From: Chitinophagaceae bacterium
GTDB lineage: Bacteria > Bacteroidota > Bacteroidia > Chitinophagales > Chitinophagaceae
Reading direction: 5' to 3'
DNA length: 6,501 nt
Assembly: GCA_947463755.1 (NCBI GenBank)
Contig: CANHUK010000097.1
Coordinates: forward strand, 1-6,501
In this document: piece after piece, positions 1 through 6,500 of the stretch
Position numbering within the stretch: the stretch's first letter is position 1
Layout of the letters: the number at the start of each line of letters is the position of its first letter
The notes under the pieces: generated by a model
The model's input: the letters and a program-made list of their open reading frames with translations, nothing else
What the model was told of the DNA's origin: nothing
Databases searched by the model: none
Made by a program: the position numbers and the translations under genes

Positions 1-669
1 CGGATCCTGAAGATGCTCACTGTTCACGATGACATGCTCATGGTAGAGGAGAAGGGCATTTATTCGATCGAGAAATTCCTGGTCGCCCGCCGGCTGATGT
101 ACTGGCAGGTATACCTCCACAAGACCGTCATCAGCGCCGAAGTGGTACTTGTCCGCATCTTCGAGCGGGCACGTGCACTGGCGGCAGCCGGAGATACAGA
201 AGTCCGCCGTTCGGATGCACTCGGACTCTTCCTTTTCCGGAAAGAACCGCTGGATCCGGCCAGACATCTGGCCGAATTCTGCCGGCTCGACGACGCCGAC
301 GTGATCGTAGCCATCAAACAGTGGAGCTTCCACCCCGACCGGGTCCTGGCCATCCTCTGCCAGGCATTGCTCGACCGCAAACTCTTCAAGCTCAGGCTCC
401 AGTCAGAACCCGTGCCGGAAAGCGAACTCGCCGCCATGCAGGAAAGCCTGAAACGAACACTGCGTATCGGAGATGAAGAGGTCCAGTACCTGGCCTTCAC
501 CGGCACCGCCGTCAACCGCCTGTACAATCCAAACGACGAGCGGATCGACATCCTGTTCCGCGACGGATCCGTGCGCGATATCTCCCAGGTCGATCATGCA
601 CTCATCCACCAGACCCTGTCCCAACCCGTGAAAAAATTCTACCTTTGCTACTTTCCGGCCAACCTTTGA
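1..669 (+). CDS. HD-superfamily phosphohydrolase, C-terminal part (5' end outside window)
   Basis: The frame is open from base 1 and ends at TGA 667-669, giving 222 visible residues. The first in-frame ATG (base 13) lies inside a conserved block, so the gene must start upstream of the window. Visible residues about 5-42 carry the pattern of HD proteins of the YwfO/YdhJ type (COG1078), including YSIEKFLVARRLMYWQVYLHKT-like wording split around residues 20-40. The metal-binding His and Asp residues of the HD motif lie N-terminal to this and are not visible. Related proteins include dNTP triphosphohydrolases and phosphohydrolases of unknown substrate, so the substrate is open. No signal peptide or membrane segment is visible; a soluble cytoplasmic enzyme is expected. 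It precedes lpxD by 126 bases on the same strand, an arrangement I recall as common in Bacteroidota, but a direct role in lipid A synthesis is not shown. Family assignment is fairly sure; function is not. Confidence 0.85.
   Translation, partial: RILKMLTVHDDMLMVEEKGIYSIEKFLVARRLMYWQVYLHKTVISAEVVLVRIFERARALAAAGDTEVRRSDALGLFLFRKEPLDPARHLAEFCRLDDADVIVAIKQWSFHPDRVLAILCQALLDRKLFKLRLQSEPVPESELAAMQESLKRTLRIGDEEVQYLAFTGTAVNRLYNPNDERIDILFRDGSVRDISQVDHALIHQTLSQPVKKFYLCYFPANL
640..647 (+). promoter_or_regulatory. Candidate -7 box (TACCTTTG) for lpxD
   Basis: TACCTTTG matches the Bacteroidota sigma-70 -7 consensus TAnnTTTG exactly. It lies within the last codons of the HD-protein gene and would start transcription near 652-654, giving lpxD a leader of about 140 bases. 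No TTG-like -33 element stands about 20 bases upstream, and the bases also encode ordinary residues (Phe-Tyr-Leu-Cys), so chance is possible. The 670-795 gap holds no gene: its two ATGs (692, 724) open frames of only eight codons. Confidence 0.3.
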
Positions 670-795
670 ACAACTTTTTGCGTCTATACCAGATGGCATC
701 GCCACAAGCGGTCCACTGAACCGATGAACGACAGATACCGGCTGGGTTGAGTACCCCGCGTTCCATCAGCAATAAAGGCCCCAACCCAGACACAC

Positions 796-1842
796 ATGCA
801 ATTCAGCGCAGCTCAGATAGCCTCCATCATCACCGGCAGGGTAGAAGGAGATCCCGCCACCCAGGTCTCCGCATTCTCCAAGATAGAAGAGGCCGTCGCC
901 GGTCAGCTGGCCTTCCTCGCCAACCCGAAATACGAAGAATACCTCTACACCACCGGCGCCTCCGTCATCATCGTGAATGAAACCCTGGAGCTGAGATCGC
1001 CGGTCAATGCCACCCTCATCCGGGTGCCGGATGCCTATTCGGCCTTCGCCCGCCTCCTGTCTGCGTACCAGGATATCATTGCGCTCCAGCTCAGCGGCAT
1101 CGAACAGCCCAGCCACATCGCCCCCACCGCCATCCTCGGCGAACGGGTCTATGTCGGCGCCTTCGCATACCTGGCAGACCATGTGACCATCGGCAACGAT
1201 TCAAAGATCCATCCGCAGGTGTACCTGGGACGGAATGTCCGCATAGGCAACAATACGGTCATACACCCGGGGGTGAAGATCTACCACGACTGCGTGATCG
1301 GAGATCATGTGATCGTCCATGCGGGCACTGTCATTGGAAGCGACGGGTTCGGATTCGCACCCCAGGCCGACGGAACCTATCACAAAGTGCCACAGATCGG
1401 CAACGTAGTGTTGGAAGACCGCGTAGAGATCGGTGCAAATGCCTGCATCGACCGGGCAACGATGGGCTCGACCATCATCCGGCAGGGTTCCAAGCTCGAC
1501 AATCTCATACAGATCGCACACAACGTGGAAGTGGGCCGGAATAACGTCATCGCCGCCCAGGCCGGCATCAGCGGCAGCACCAAGATCGGCGATCATGTGC
1601 AGATCGGCGGGCAGGCCGGCATCGCAGGACACATCACCATCGCCGAAGGAACCAGGATCAACGGACAAAGCGGGGTCACCAAGGCCATCAAGACACCCAA
1701 TACCGCACTGAACGGAACACCGGCCTTTGATTACAAGGCCTCGCTGCGCACCCAGGCCCTCGTCAGGCATCTGCCCGAACTCGAAAGACGCATGCAGGAA
1801 CTCGAAAACCTGGTGCAGCAACTGCGCCATGCCGACGTCTGA
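796..1842 (+). CDS. lpxD: UDP-3-O-acylglucosamine N-acyltransferase LpxD
   Basis: The 348-residue product transfers an (R)-3-hydroxyacyl chain from ACP to the 2-amino group of UDP-3-O-acyl-glucosamine, the third step of lipid A synthesis, in the cytoplasm. Residues 1-100 form the uridine-binding domain typical of LpxD (IEEAVAGQLAFLANPKY at about 30-46). Residues 107-300 are a left-handed beta-helix of hexapeptide repeats rich in I/V-G-x-N. The block IQIAHNVEVG holds His242, which matches the catalytic His239 of E. coli LpxD. GSDGFGF at 181-187 is also conserved in the family. The last 30 residues (ELERRMQELENLVQQL) form the expected C-terminal helix. Length is normal for the family. The start at 796 fits the family N-terminus (MQFSAAQIA); there is no clear Shine-Dalgarno, as is usual in this phylum. 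The gene is probably co-transcribed with the HD gene, or starts from the candidate promoter inside that gene. Confidence 0.97.
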   Translation: MQFSAAQIASIITGRVEGDPATQVSAFSKIEEAVAGQLAFLANPKYEEYLYTTGASVIIVNETLELRSPVNATLIRVPDAYSAFARLLSAYQDIIALQLSGIEQPSHIAPTAILGERVYVGAFAYLADHVTIGNDSKIHPQVYLGRNVRIGNNTVIHPGVKIYHDCVIGDHVIVHAGTVIGSDGFGFAPQADGTYHKVPQIGNVVLEDRVEIGANACIDRATMGSTIIRQGSKLDNLIQIAHNVEVGRNNVIAAQAGISGSTKIGDHVQIGGQAGIAGHITIAEGTRINGQSGVTKAIKTPNTALNGTPAFDYKASLRTQALVRHLPELERRMQELENLVQQLRHADV

Positions 1843-1920
1843 TCGACCGGAAAACCATGACGCTGGATCGGAGTGAAAGACCCCGATACCGGCCGGCCAC
1901 AGGGAAAGCACGCTCCCTAC

Positions 1921-1939
1921 CTGATAAATGAATTATCTT
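1921..1939 (+). repeat. Inverted repeat GATAA-N5-TTATC over the lpxC/fabZ -7 box
   Basis: The bases CTGATAAATGAATTATCTT contain a perfect 5-bp inverted repeat (1923-1927 and 1933-1937) separated by five bases. Its right arm overlaps the -7 box. The same word, one A shorter, lies on the minus strand before ald (6067-6084). This may be an operator, or simply a shared extended promoter; the sequence does not tell which. Confidence 0.4.
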
Positions 1940-1941
1940 TG
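1934..1941 (+). promoter_or_regulatory. -7 box (TATCTTTG) of the lpxC/fabZ promoter
   Basis: TATCTTTG is an exact match to the Bacteroidota TAnnTTTG -7 element and lies in the 121-base gap between lpxD and lpxC, where a promoter is plausible. Transcription would begin near 1946-1948, leaving a leader of about 16-18 A-rich bases before the ATG at 1964. There is no good TTG-type -33 element at the usual distance, so strength or activator need is unknown. If real, lpxC/fabZ can be transcribed apart from the HD gene and lpxD. It also argues against the earlier in-frame ATG at 1928, which would be upstream of the transcription start. Confidence 0.6.
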
Positions 1942-1963
1942 CGCCCTAAAAACCTTACAGGAC

Positions 1964-3370
1964 ATGGAGCCAGGCTTCAATCCCGACCTTCAGCACACCC
2001 TTAAGAGCTCCATCAGCATCTCCGGAACCGGACTGCATACGGGCATCAACGTGGACATGACCCTGAACCCTGCCAACCCGGGTTTTGGAATTCAGTTCAA
2101 ACGGATCGACCTGCCCGGACAACCGGTGGTGAAAGCCGATTGCGAACTGGTCACAGATACCTCCAGGGGCACGACCCTGGAAGATAACGGCGCGCGCGTC
2201 AGCACCGTTGAACACATCCTCGCCGCACTCGTTGGCATGGGCGTCGACAACTGCCTGATCGAAGTTAACGGCCCCGAGATCCCCATCATCGATGGCAGCT
2301 CACAACCCTTCGTCGAGATCATCGATGAAGCCGGCGTTTTCGAACAGGATGCCGCCAAGAACTGGTATTCGATCGATACCAACATCACCTATCACAATGA
2401 AGGAAAGCGGGTAGAACTCGTGGCCATGCCCGCCACCGAATATAAGGTGACCACCCTCATCGATTTCAACAGCCCCGTCCTCGGCACCCAGCACGCAGGA
2501 CTGAAATCGATCCGGGACTTCAAGTCCGAGATCGCACCCTGCCGCACCTTCTGCTTCCTGCACGAACTGGAAGCGCTGCTGGACCATAACCTGATCAAAG
2601 GCGGAGATATCAACAACGCAATTGTTGTCGTCGACAAGCCCGTGACCGAAGAAGAAATGAGCCGCCTGGCCAAAGCCTTCGGCAAGGATCGCATCGAAGT
2701 GAAAAGCGAAGGTTACCTCAACAACCTGGAACTCCGCTTCCCCAACGAACCCGCCCGCCACAAACTGCTCGACGTCGTCGGCGACCTCGCCCTCATCGGC
2801 TATCCGATCAAGGCGCATATCATCGCCAACCGACCCGGACACTTCTCCAACGTTGAATTCGCCAAGCTGATCAAACAGTATATCCGGAAGAACAAGCACG
2901 TAAAGGACGTGCCGGTGTACGACCCGACCCAGCAACCGGTGTTCACCACCCAGCAGATCGAGAAGAAACTGCCACACCGTTACCCATTCCTGCTGGTCGA
3001 CAAGATCCTCGAACTCTCTGACACCCACATCGTAGGGCTGAAGAATGTCACCTTCAACGAACCTTTCTTCACCGGACATTTCCCCGGAAACCCGGTCATG
3101 CCGGGCGTCCTGCAGGTGGAAGCCCTGGCGCAGACAGGTGGCATCCTCGCCATCAACACCCTCCCCCCCGGAGAATACGACACCTATTTCGTGAAGATCG
3201 ACAACTGCAAATTCAAGCAGAAAGTCGTGCCCGGAGATACCATGCTGCTTAAACTTGAACTGCTCGGACCGATCAGAAGGGGCATATGCGAAATGCACGG
3301 CACGGTTTATGTAGGCAACAAGATCACGACCGAAGCTTATCTGATGGCACAACTTGTCAAAAGAGGCTGA
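1964..3370 (+). CDS. lpxC/fabZ: Bifunctional UDP-3-O-acyl-GlcNAc deacetylase / 3-hydroxyacyl-ACP dehydratase (LpxC-FabZ)
   Basis: This 468-residue fusion joins two cytoplasmic enzymes. LpxC (about residues 8-305) removes acetate from UDP-3-O-acyl-GlcNAc, the committed step of lipid A synthesis. Zinc ligands His84, His266 and Asp270 are present, with Glu83, Lys267 and His293 matching E. coli Glu78, Lys239 and His265. After a short linker (about 306-325), FabZ (326-468) dehydrates (3R)-hydroxyacyl-ACP for fatty acid elongation. Its [11 protein letters not shown] motif holds His372, with Glu386 fourteen residues later as in E. coli His54/Glu68; the Glu, rather than FabA's Asp, supports FabZ. The fusion is characteristic of Bacteroidota. 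An in-frame ATG at 1928 would add 12 residues, but a perfect -7 promoter box lies inside that extension and the family begins close to [12 protein letters not shown], so 1964 is preferred. LpxA follows after 50 bases. The FabZ domain covers the LpxC C-terminus, which is the region recognised by FtsH in E. coli. Confidence 0.96.
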   Translation: MEPGFNPDLQHTLKSSISISGTGLHTGINVDMTLNPANPGFGIQFKRIDLPGQPVVKADCELVTDTSRGTTLEDNGARVSTVEHILAALVGMGVDNCLIEVNGPEIPIIDGSSQPFVEIIDEAGVFEQDAAKNWYSIDTNITYHNEGKRVELVAMPATEYKVTTLIDFNSPVLGTQHAGLKSIRDFKSEIAPCRTFCFLHELEALLDHNLIKGGDINNAIVVVDKPVTEEEMSRLAKAFGKDRIEVKSEGYLNNLELRFPNEPARHKLLDVVGDLALIGYPIKAHIIANRPGHFSNVEFAKLIKQYIRKNKHVKDVPVYDPTQQPVFTTQQIEKKLPHRYPFLLVDKILELSDTHIVGLKNVTFNEPFFTGHFPGNPVMPGVLQVEALAQTGGILAINTLPPGEYDTYFVKIDNCKFKQKVVPGDTMLLKLELLGPIRRGICEMHGTVYVGNKITTEAYLMAQLVKRG

Positions 3371-3420
3371 CAGAGGCCACGTCAACCGGACCCCGGCATA
3401 CAATAAACAACACCCCGCGC

Positions 3421-4227
3421 ATGATCCATCCGCACACATACATCCATCCCAACGCCAAAGTGGCGACCAATGTCAAGATCGACCCGTTCACCGTCATCCA
3501 TCAGAACGTGGAGATCGGCGAAGGAACCTGGATCGGTAGTAATGTCACCATCATGGAAGGGGCCCGCATCGGGAAGAACTGCCGGATATTCCCGGGAGCC
3601 GTGCTTTCTGCCATCCCGCAGGACCTGAAATTCAACGGGGAAGTCACCACCGTGGAGATCGGCGATAATACCACCATACGAGAATTCGTGACCATACACC
3701 GGGGTACGAGCGACCGGTGGAAGACCGTCGTCGGGCAGAACTGTCTGATCATGGCCTACACCCATATCGCACACGATTGTAAGATCGGCGACAACTGTAT
3801 ACTCAGCAACAATACACAGGTAGCCGGCCACGTGACCGTCGGCAACCACGCGATACTCGCAGGCATGTGTGCCGTACACCAGTTCGTGAACATCGGCCAG
3901 CACGCCTTCGTGGCCGGCGGTTCCCTCGTCCGCAAAGATGTGCCGCCATACATCAAGGCCGGCCGCATGCCCCTCAGCTATGCCGGTGTGAACTCCGTCG
4001 GCCTTAAACGCAAGGGATTCACGGTGGAGACCATCAACCACATCATGGACATCTACCGCCACATCTACAATAAGGGCATGAACACCACACAGGCCCTGCA
4101 ATACATCGAAGAGGAATTCCCCGTCACCGACGAACGCGACGAGATCGTCACCTTCATCCGGGAAAGCGGACGCGGGATCATCAAGCGGCATACCAAAAAT
4201 ACCATCGATGAGGATGTGTCTGAATGA
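3421..4227 (+). CDS. lpxA: Acyl-ACP--UDP-N-acetylglucosamine O-acyltransferase LpxA
   Basis: The 268-residue product moves an (R)-3-hydroxyacyl chain from ACP to the 3-OH of UDP-GlcNAc, the first and reversible step of lipid A synthesis, driven forward by LpxC. Residues 1-185 are left-handed beta-helix hexapeptides. THIAHDC at 114-120 holds His115 and the catalytic His118 (E. coli His122 and His125). IPQDLKF at 65-71 matches the conserved QDLK block. VHQFVNIG at 152-159 leads to Gly166, equivalent to the E. coli chain-length residue Gly173, which fits a long acyl chain rather than the C10 seen when Met sits there. Residues 187-268 are the helical C-terminal domain with GVNSVGLKRKGF. The start at 3421 gives the family N-terminus (IHPxAxV); the in-frame ATG at 3286 lies inside fabZ and is rejected. 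There is no Shine-Dalgarno. It follows lpxC/fabZ by 50 bases, so it is probably in the same transcript. Confidence 0.97.
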   Translation: MIHPHTYIHPNAKVATNVKIDPFTVIHQNVEIGEGTWIGSNVTIMEGARIGKNCRIFPGAVLSAIPQDLKFNGEVTTVEIGDNTTIREFVTIHRGTSDRWKTVVGQNCLIMAYTHIAHDCKIGDNCILSNNTQVAGHVTVGNHAILAGMCAVHQFVNIGQHAFVAGGSLVRKDVPPYIKAGRMPLSYAGVNSVGLKRKGFTVETINHIMDIYRHIYNKGMNTTQALQYIEEEFPVTDERDEIVTFIRESGRGIIKRHTKNTIDEDVSE

Positions 4228-4828
4228 TGCCGGAAAGCGGTTCAACCGCGACTGGATCTTCAGACATGTGGACCTCGAGATCCACGCAGGCCGGCGCTAT
4301 GCCCTCACCGGTCACAACGGCTCCGGAAAGTCGACACTCCTGCAGCTCATCGGCGGTATGATCACACCCAGCGAAGGCAGCCGAAGCATCGAAAACCAGG
4401 GAAAAGCCCTGGAAGAAGATACCGCCTATCGGGAGATATCCTTCTGCGCACCCTACCTCGAAGTGATCGAGGAGATGACGGGTATGGAAAGTTTGCGCTT
4501 TCACCAGGGCTTCAAACCCCTGCGCGACGAACACACACCAGCCTCCATCCTCGAAGCGGTGGGATTACAGAAAGCTGCAGACAAGCAGGTCAGGCACTAC
4601 AGCAGCGGGATGAAACAACGACTGAAACTCGCACAAGCCTTCTTTGCAGACACGGCCCTGCTCCTGCTCGACGAGCCCTGCACCAATCTCGATAAAACAG
4701 GCATCGCCCTGTACCAAACACTCCTGGCGACCTGCACCGAAGGTCGCATCGTTGTCATCGCCAGCAATGATGAAACGGAATATGAGGGCGCAGACACCAT
4801 CCTGTCGATGGACGCCTGGAAGAAATGA
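4208..4828 (+). CDS. Short ABC-type ATPase of unknown partner
   Basis: This 206-residue protein is a single nucleotide-binding domain. Walker A is GHNGSGKST at 35-43, the signature is YSSGMKQRLKLAQ at 131-143, Walker B is LLLLDEP at 151-157, and the D-loop is NLD at 160-162. Two usual residues are absent: around 79-84 the text is FCAPYL where a Q-loop Gln is expected, and the H-switch site reads ASND with Asn187 in place of His. I recall similar wording in other Bacteroidota homologues, so this may be a family trait rather than damage. No membrane segment or permease is visible here. The ATG at 4208 lies 20 bases inside lpxA, suggesting translational coupling; a second ATG at 4214 would shorten it by two residues. 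Its place after lpxA hints at an envelope role, but that is inference. It could also act as a non-transport ATPase. Confidence 0.88.
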   Translation: MRMCLNDAGKRFNRDWIFRHVDLEIHAGRRYALTGHNGSGKSTLLQLIGGMITPSEGSRSIENQGKALEEDTAYREISFCAPYLEVIEEMTGMESLRFHQGFKPLRDEHTPASILEAVGLQKAADKQVRHYSSGMKQRLKLAQAFFADTALLLLDEPCTNLDKTGIALYQTLLATCTEGRIVVIASNDETEYEGADTILSMDAWKK

Positions 4829-4830
4829 CC

Positions 4831-4848
4831 CCGGTCAGCGCTGACTGG
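4831..4848. terminator. Palindrome between convergent genes, possible bidirectional terminator
   Basis: GTCAGCGCTGAC (4834-4845) is a perfect 12-bp palindrome. It extends to 4831-4848 if one G-U pair is allowed. It sits at the meeting point of the ABC ATPase gene (stop at 4826-4828) and ald (stop at 4835-4837 on the minus strand), and it includes the ald stop. There is no T-tract on either strand and the central loop must come from the stem itself, so classical intrinsic termination is doubtful. Confidence 0.3.
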
Positions 4849-6049
4849 CGATCAGCAGGTTCAGGTCAGTGTACTTCAGACCAAACCGCTCGCTGAGATG
4901 GACATTTGTCAGCGCTCCCTTGAACAGATAGATCCCCGACCGGATATTGAACTTGTGCCAGACCAGGTGCTCCAGTCCCCCGGAATCCCCGATCTCCAGC
5001 AGCAACGGCATCAGCACATTACTGATCGCCTGGGAGGCAGTGCGGGCGAAGCGCGAAGGGATGTTCGGTACGCAATAGTGCTGCACGCCAAACTTCACGA
5101 TGACCGGATGCTCGTGTGAGCAGACCTCTGATGTCTCGAAACAACCACCCCGGTCGATGCTCACATCCACGATCACGCTCCCACGGCGCATGCGCGACAC
5201 CATCTCCTCGGTGACAACGATCGGGGTCCGCCCTCCGGCCGATGACAGGGCACCCACCGCCACATCACAGGTCTTCAGCTGCTTGGCGAGGATGCCCGGC
5301 TCGATCACAGAGGTCCAGAGCCGCGTACCCATATTATTTTGCAGGCGTTTCAGCCGGTAGATATTGTTATCGAAGACCTTCACACTGGCGCCGACCGCCA
5401 GTGCCGTCCGGGCAGCATACTCACCCACGATGCCCGCACCGATGATGATCACCTTCGTCGGCGGAATACCTGAGATCCCCCCGAGCAGTACCCCGCGCCC
5501 CTGACGGGTATCCCCGAGATATTGCGCGGCAATAAGCATCACTGCACTGCCGGCCAGCTCACTCATGCTCCGCACGATGGGATTGTGGCCCGAATCGTCC
5601 TTCAGGTTCTCGAACGACAACGCGGTGATCCGGCGCTCCATCATGCGCTCCAGGATATGCTGACGCATCACAGGCAGATGGATGGGTGAAATGATCGTCT
5701 GGTTGTACTGCAGAAGGTCAAGTTCCATATCGCTCACCGGCGCCGACTTGATGATCATCCCGCACTCGAAGACTTCCTTCTTATCATAAGCGATGCGGGC
5801 CCCGGCCTCGCTGTAGTCCTTATCCGTATACTGTGCGCCCTCACCGGCCCGGTGCTCGACCACCACACGGTGCCCGTTGCTGGCCAGCACGGCCGCCGCC
5901 TCGGGGCTCAGCGCGATCCTGTTTTCCTGAAAGGCTTCCTCACGAGGGATCCCGATCATCAGGGAATCACCGCCCGGCCTGATGTCAAGGGTTTCCTCCA
6001 GGGTCTCATAGCTGATGGAGGAACTGATGAAAGGCTTACCGGATGACAT
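4835..6049 (-). CDS. ald: Alanine dehydrogenase (AlaDH/PNT family)
   Basis: The 404-residue cytoplasmic enzyme interconverts L-alanine and pyruvate plus ammonia with NAD(H). Residues 32-160 form the catalytic AlaDH/PNT domain: IGIPREEAFQENRIAL at 32-47 holds the substrate Arg36, Lys101 matches the pyruvate-binding Lys75 of the mycobacterial enzyme, and His124 in SPIHLP matches its His96. GAGIVG at 204-209 is the NAD-binding Rossmann loop, with Asp227 in FDNN at the end of the second strand. VDVSIDRGGCFETS carries the second conserved Asp of the active site. An N-terminal extension of about 30 residues before MIGIP is, as I recall, normal in Bacteroidota homologues and begins KPF. The frame stays open upstream to 6289, but those extra residues are antisense-like text out of frame with tsaE, so ATG 6049-6047 is chosen. 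It follows tsaE by 31 bases and probably has its own promoter. It could in principle be a related transhydrogenase-alpha-like protein, but no membrane part is present. Confidence 0.93.
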   Translation of the reverse strand: MSSGKPFISSSISYETLEETLDIRPGGDSLMIGIPREEAFQENRIALSPEAAAVLASNGHRVVVEHRAGEGAQYTDKDYSEAGARIAYDKKEVFECGMIIKSAPVSDMELDLLQYNQTIISPIHLPVMRQHILERMMERRITALSFENLKDDSGHNPIVRSMSELAGSAVMLIAAQYLGDTRQGRGVLLGGISGIPPTKVIIIGAGIVGEYAARTALAVGASVKVFDNNIYRLKRLQNNMGTRLWTSVIEPGILAKQLKTCDVAVGALSSAGGRTPIVVTEEMVSRMRRGSVIVDVSIDRGGCFETSEVCSHEHPVIVKFGVQHYCVPNIPSRFARTASQAISNVLMPLLLEIGDSGGLEHLVWHKFNIRSGIYLFKGALTNVHLSERFGLKYTDLNLLIASQR

Positions 6050-6064
6050 GCTCAAGGTTTGAAC

Positions 6065-6072
6065 ACAAGATA
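6065..6072 (-). promoter_or_regulatory. Candidate -7 box (TATCTTGT) for ald
   Basis: Read on the minus strand, TATCTTGT agrees with TAnnTTTG at all but the last two bases and sits 15 bases before the ald ATG. A TGTTTG word (6095-6100, within tsaE) lies about 22 bases upstream and could serve as -33, slightly far. The context is almost the same as that of the lpxC/fabZ promoter, which raises belief in it. The leader would be only about 10 bases. Confidence 0.4.
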
Positions 6073-6084
6073 ATTCATTATCAG
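6067..6084 (-). repeat. Inverted repeat GATAA-N4-TTATC before ald, second copy of the lpxC element
   Basis: On the minus strand the bases read CTGATAATGAATTATCTT. The perfect 5-bp arms lie at 6078-6082 and 6069-6073 with four bases between. All 18 bases match the element at 1921-1939 once a single A is dropped from the latter. It overlaps the tsaE stop and produces three stop codons in a row in the tsaE frame (TGA TAA TGA, 6083-6075). Confidence 0.4.
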
Positions 6085-6500
6085 CGGTCTCGGACAAACA
6101 GGTGACGCCTTCCGTCCTCCAGCACATCCAATTGCAAGGTCGTGGTATCGTCCGGCAGCAACTCGGGCGATCTCGAAGGCCATTCCACAAAACAAACCGC
6201 CCCCGATTCCAGATCCTCCCCGATCCCGGCATCCAGTGCCTCCCCGGCATCCGCCAGCCGGTACAGGTCCATGTGCAGGATCTCTGCACCGGTATCGGCA
6301 GCGTAACGATTCACCAGCGAATAGGTGGGACTGCTCATCACCTCCTTCACCCCCATCGCCCGGCAGATCGCATGCACCAGCGTGGTCTTGCCCGCCCCCA
6401 TGTCCCCCTCCAGGGCGAACACCCGACGATCGCCACGCCAGGCCCCAAAGGCAGCGGCTACGGCATCGATCTCCGACAGCCAAAAGATCCATTCCTTCAT
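6081..6500 (-). CDS. tsaE: tRNA threonylcarbamoyladenosine (t6A37) biosynthesis ATPase TsaE
   Basis: The 139-residue product is the small P-loop ATPase that works with TsaB and TsaD to place threonylcarbamoyl on A37 of ANN-decoding tRNAs in the cytoplasm. Walker A is GDMGAGKTT at 32-40. The switch-I block SSPTYSLVNRY is at 56-66. HMDLYRL at 76-82 holds Asp78, equivalent to the catalytic Asp80 of E. coli. VEWP at 105-108 carries the conserved Glu-Trp pair. Length is normal for the family and the N-terminus (about 27 residues before the first P-loop strand) fits a start at 6500, but only one base of upstream sequence is visible, so a slightly longer form cannot be excluded. Ald follows 31 bases downstream on the same strand. 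The stop is followed in frame by two further stops. Confidence 0.95.
   Translation of the reverse strand: MKEWIFWLSEIDAVAAAFGAWRGDRRVFALEGDMGAGKTTLVHAICRAMGVKEVMSSPTYSLVNRYAADTGAEILHMDLYRLADAGEALDAGIGEDLESGAVCFVEWPSRSPELLPDDTTTLQLDVLEDGRRHLFVRDR

Noticed and set aside
1558..1623. 12-base direct repeat CAGGCCGGCATC at 1558 and 1612
   Set aside because: It comes from two similar hexapeptide units of the LpxD beta-helix (QAGI), not from a mobile or regulatory repeat.
1889..1918. CCGGCCGGCC palindromic run and an AGGGA/TCCCT 5-bp hairpin before lpxC
   Set aside because: The stem is short, there is no T-tract, and the palindrome is expected in GC-rich DNA, so a terminator after lpxD is not supported.
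3286..3420. Upstream 45-residue extension of the lpxA frame
   Set aside because: It overlaps the end of fabZ out of frame; LpxA proteins begin at the first hexapeptide, matching the ATG at 3421.
2300..3439. 379-codon open frame on the minus strand, opposite lpxC/fabZ
   Set aside because: It is a mirror of the strongly C-ending codon use of lpxC/fabZ. The translation resembles no family I know, and the opposite strand encodes a clear enzyme with all its catalytic residues.
4194..4201. Minus-strand TATTTTTG, a perfect TAnnTTTG word
   Set aside because: It lies within lpxA and has no minus-strand gene downstream, so it is probably a chance match.
3382..4245. 287-codon minus-strand frame opposite lpxA, and a similar 236-codon frame opposite lpxD (1201-1911)
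   Set aside because: Their repetitive His/Asp/Gly/Val text is the antisense reading of hexapeptide-repeat codons, not an independent protein.
6050..6289. Upstream 80-residue extension of the ald frame
   Set aside because: It overlaps tsaE in another frame, has a Trp/Cys/Arg-rich composition unlike a real protein, and the family N-terminus begins at 6049.
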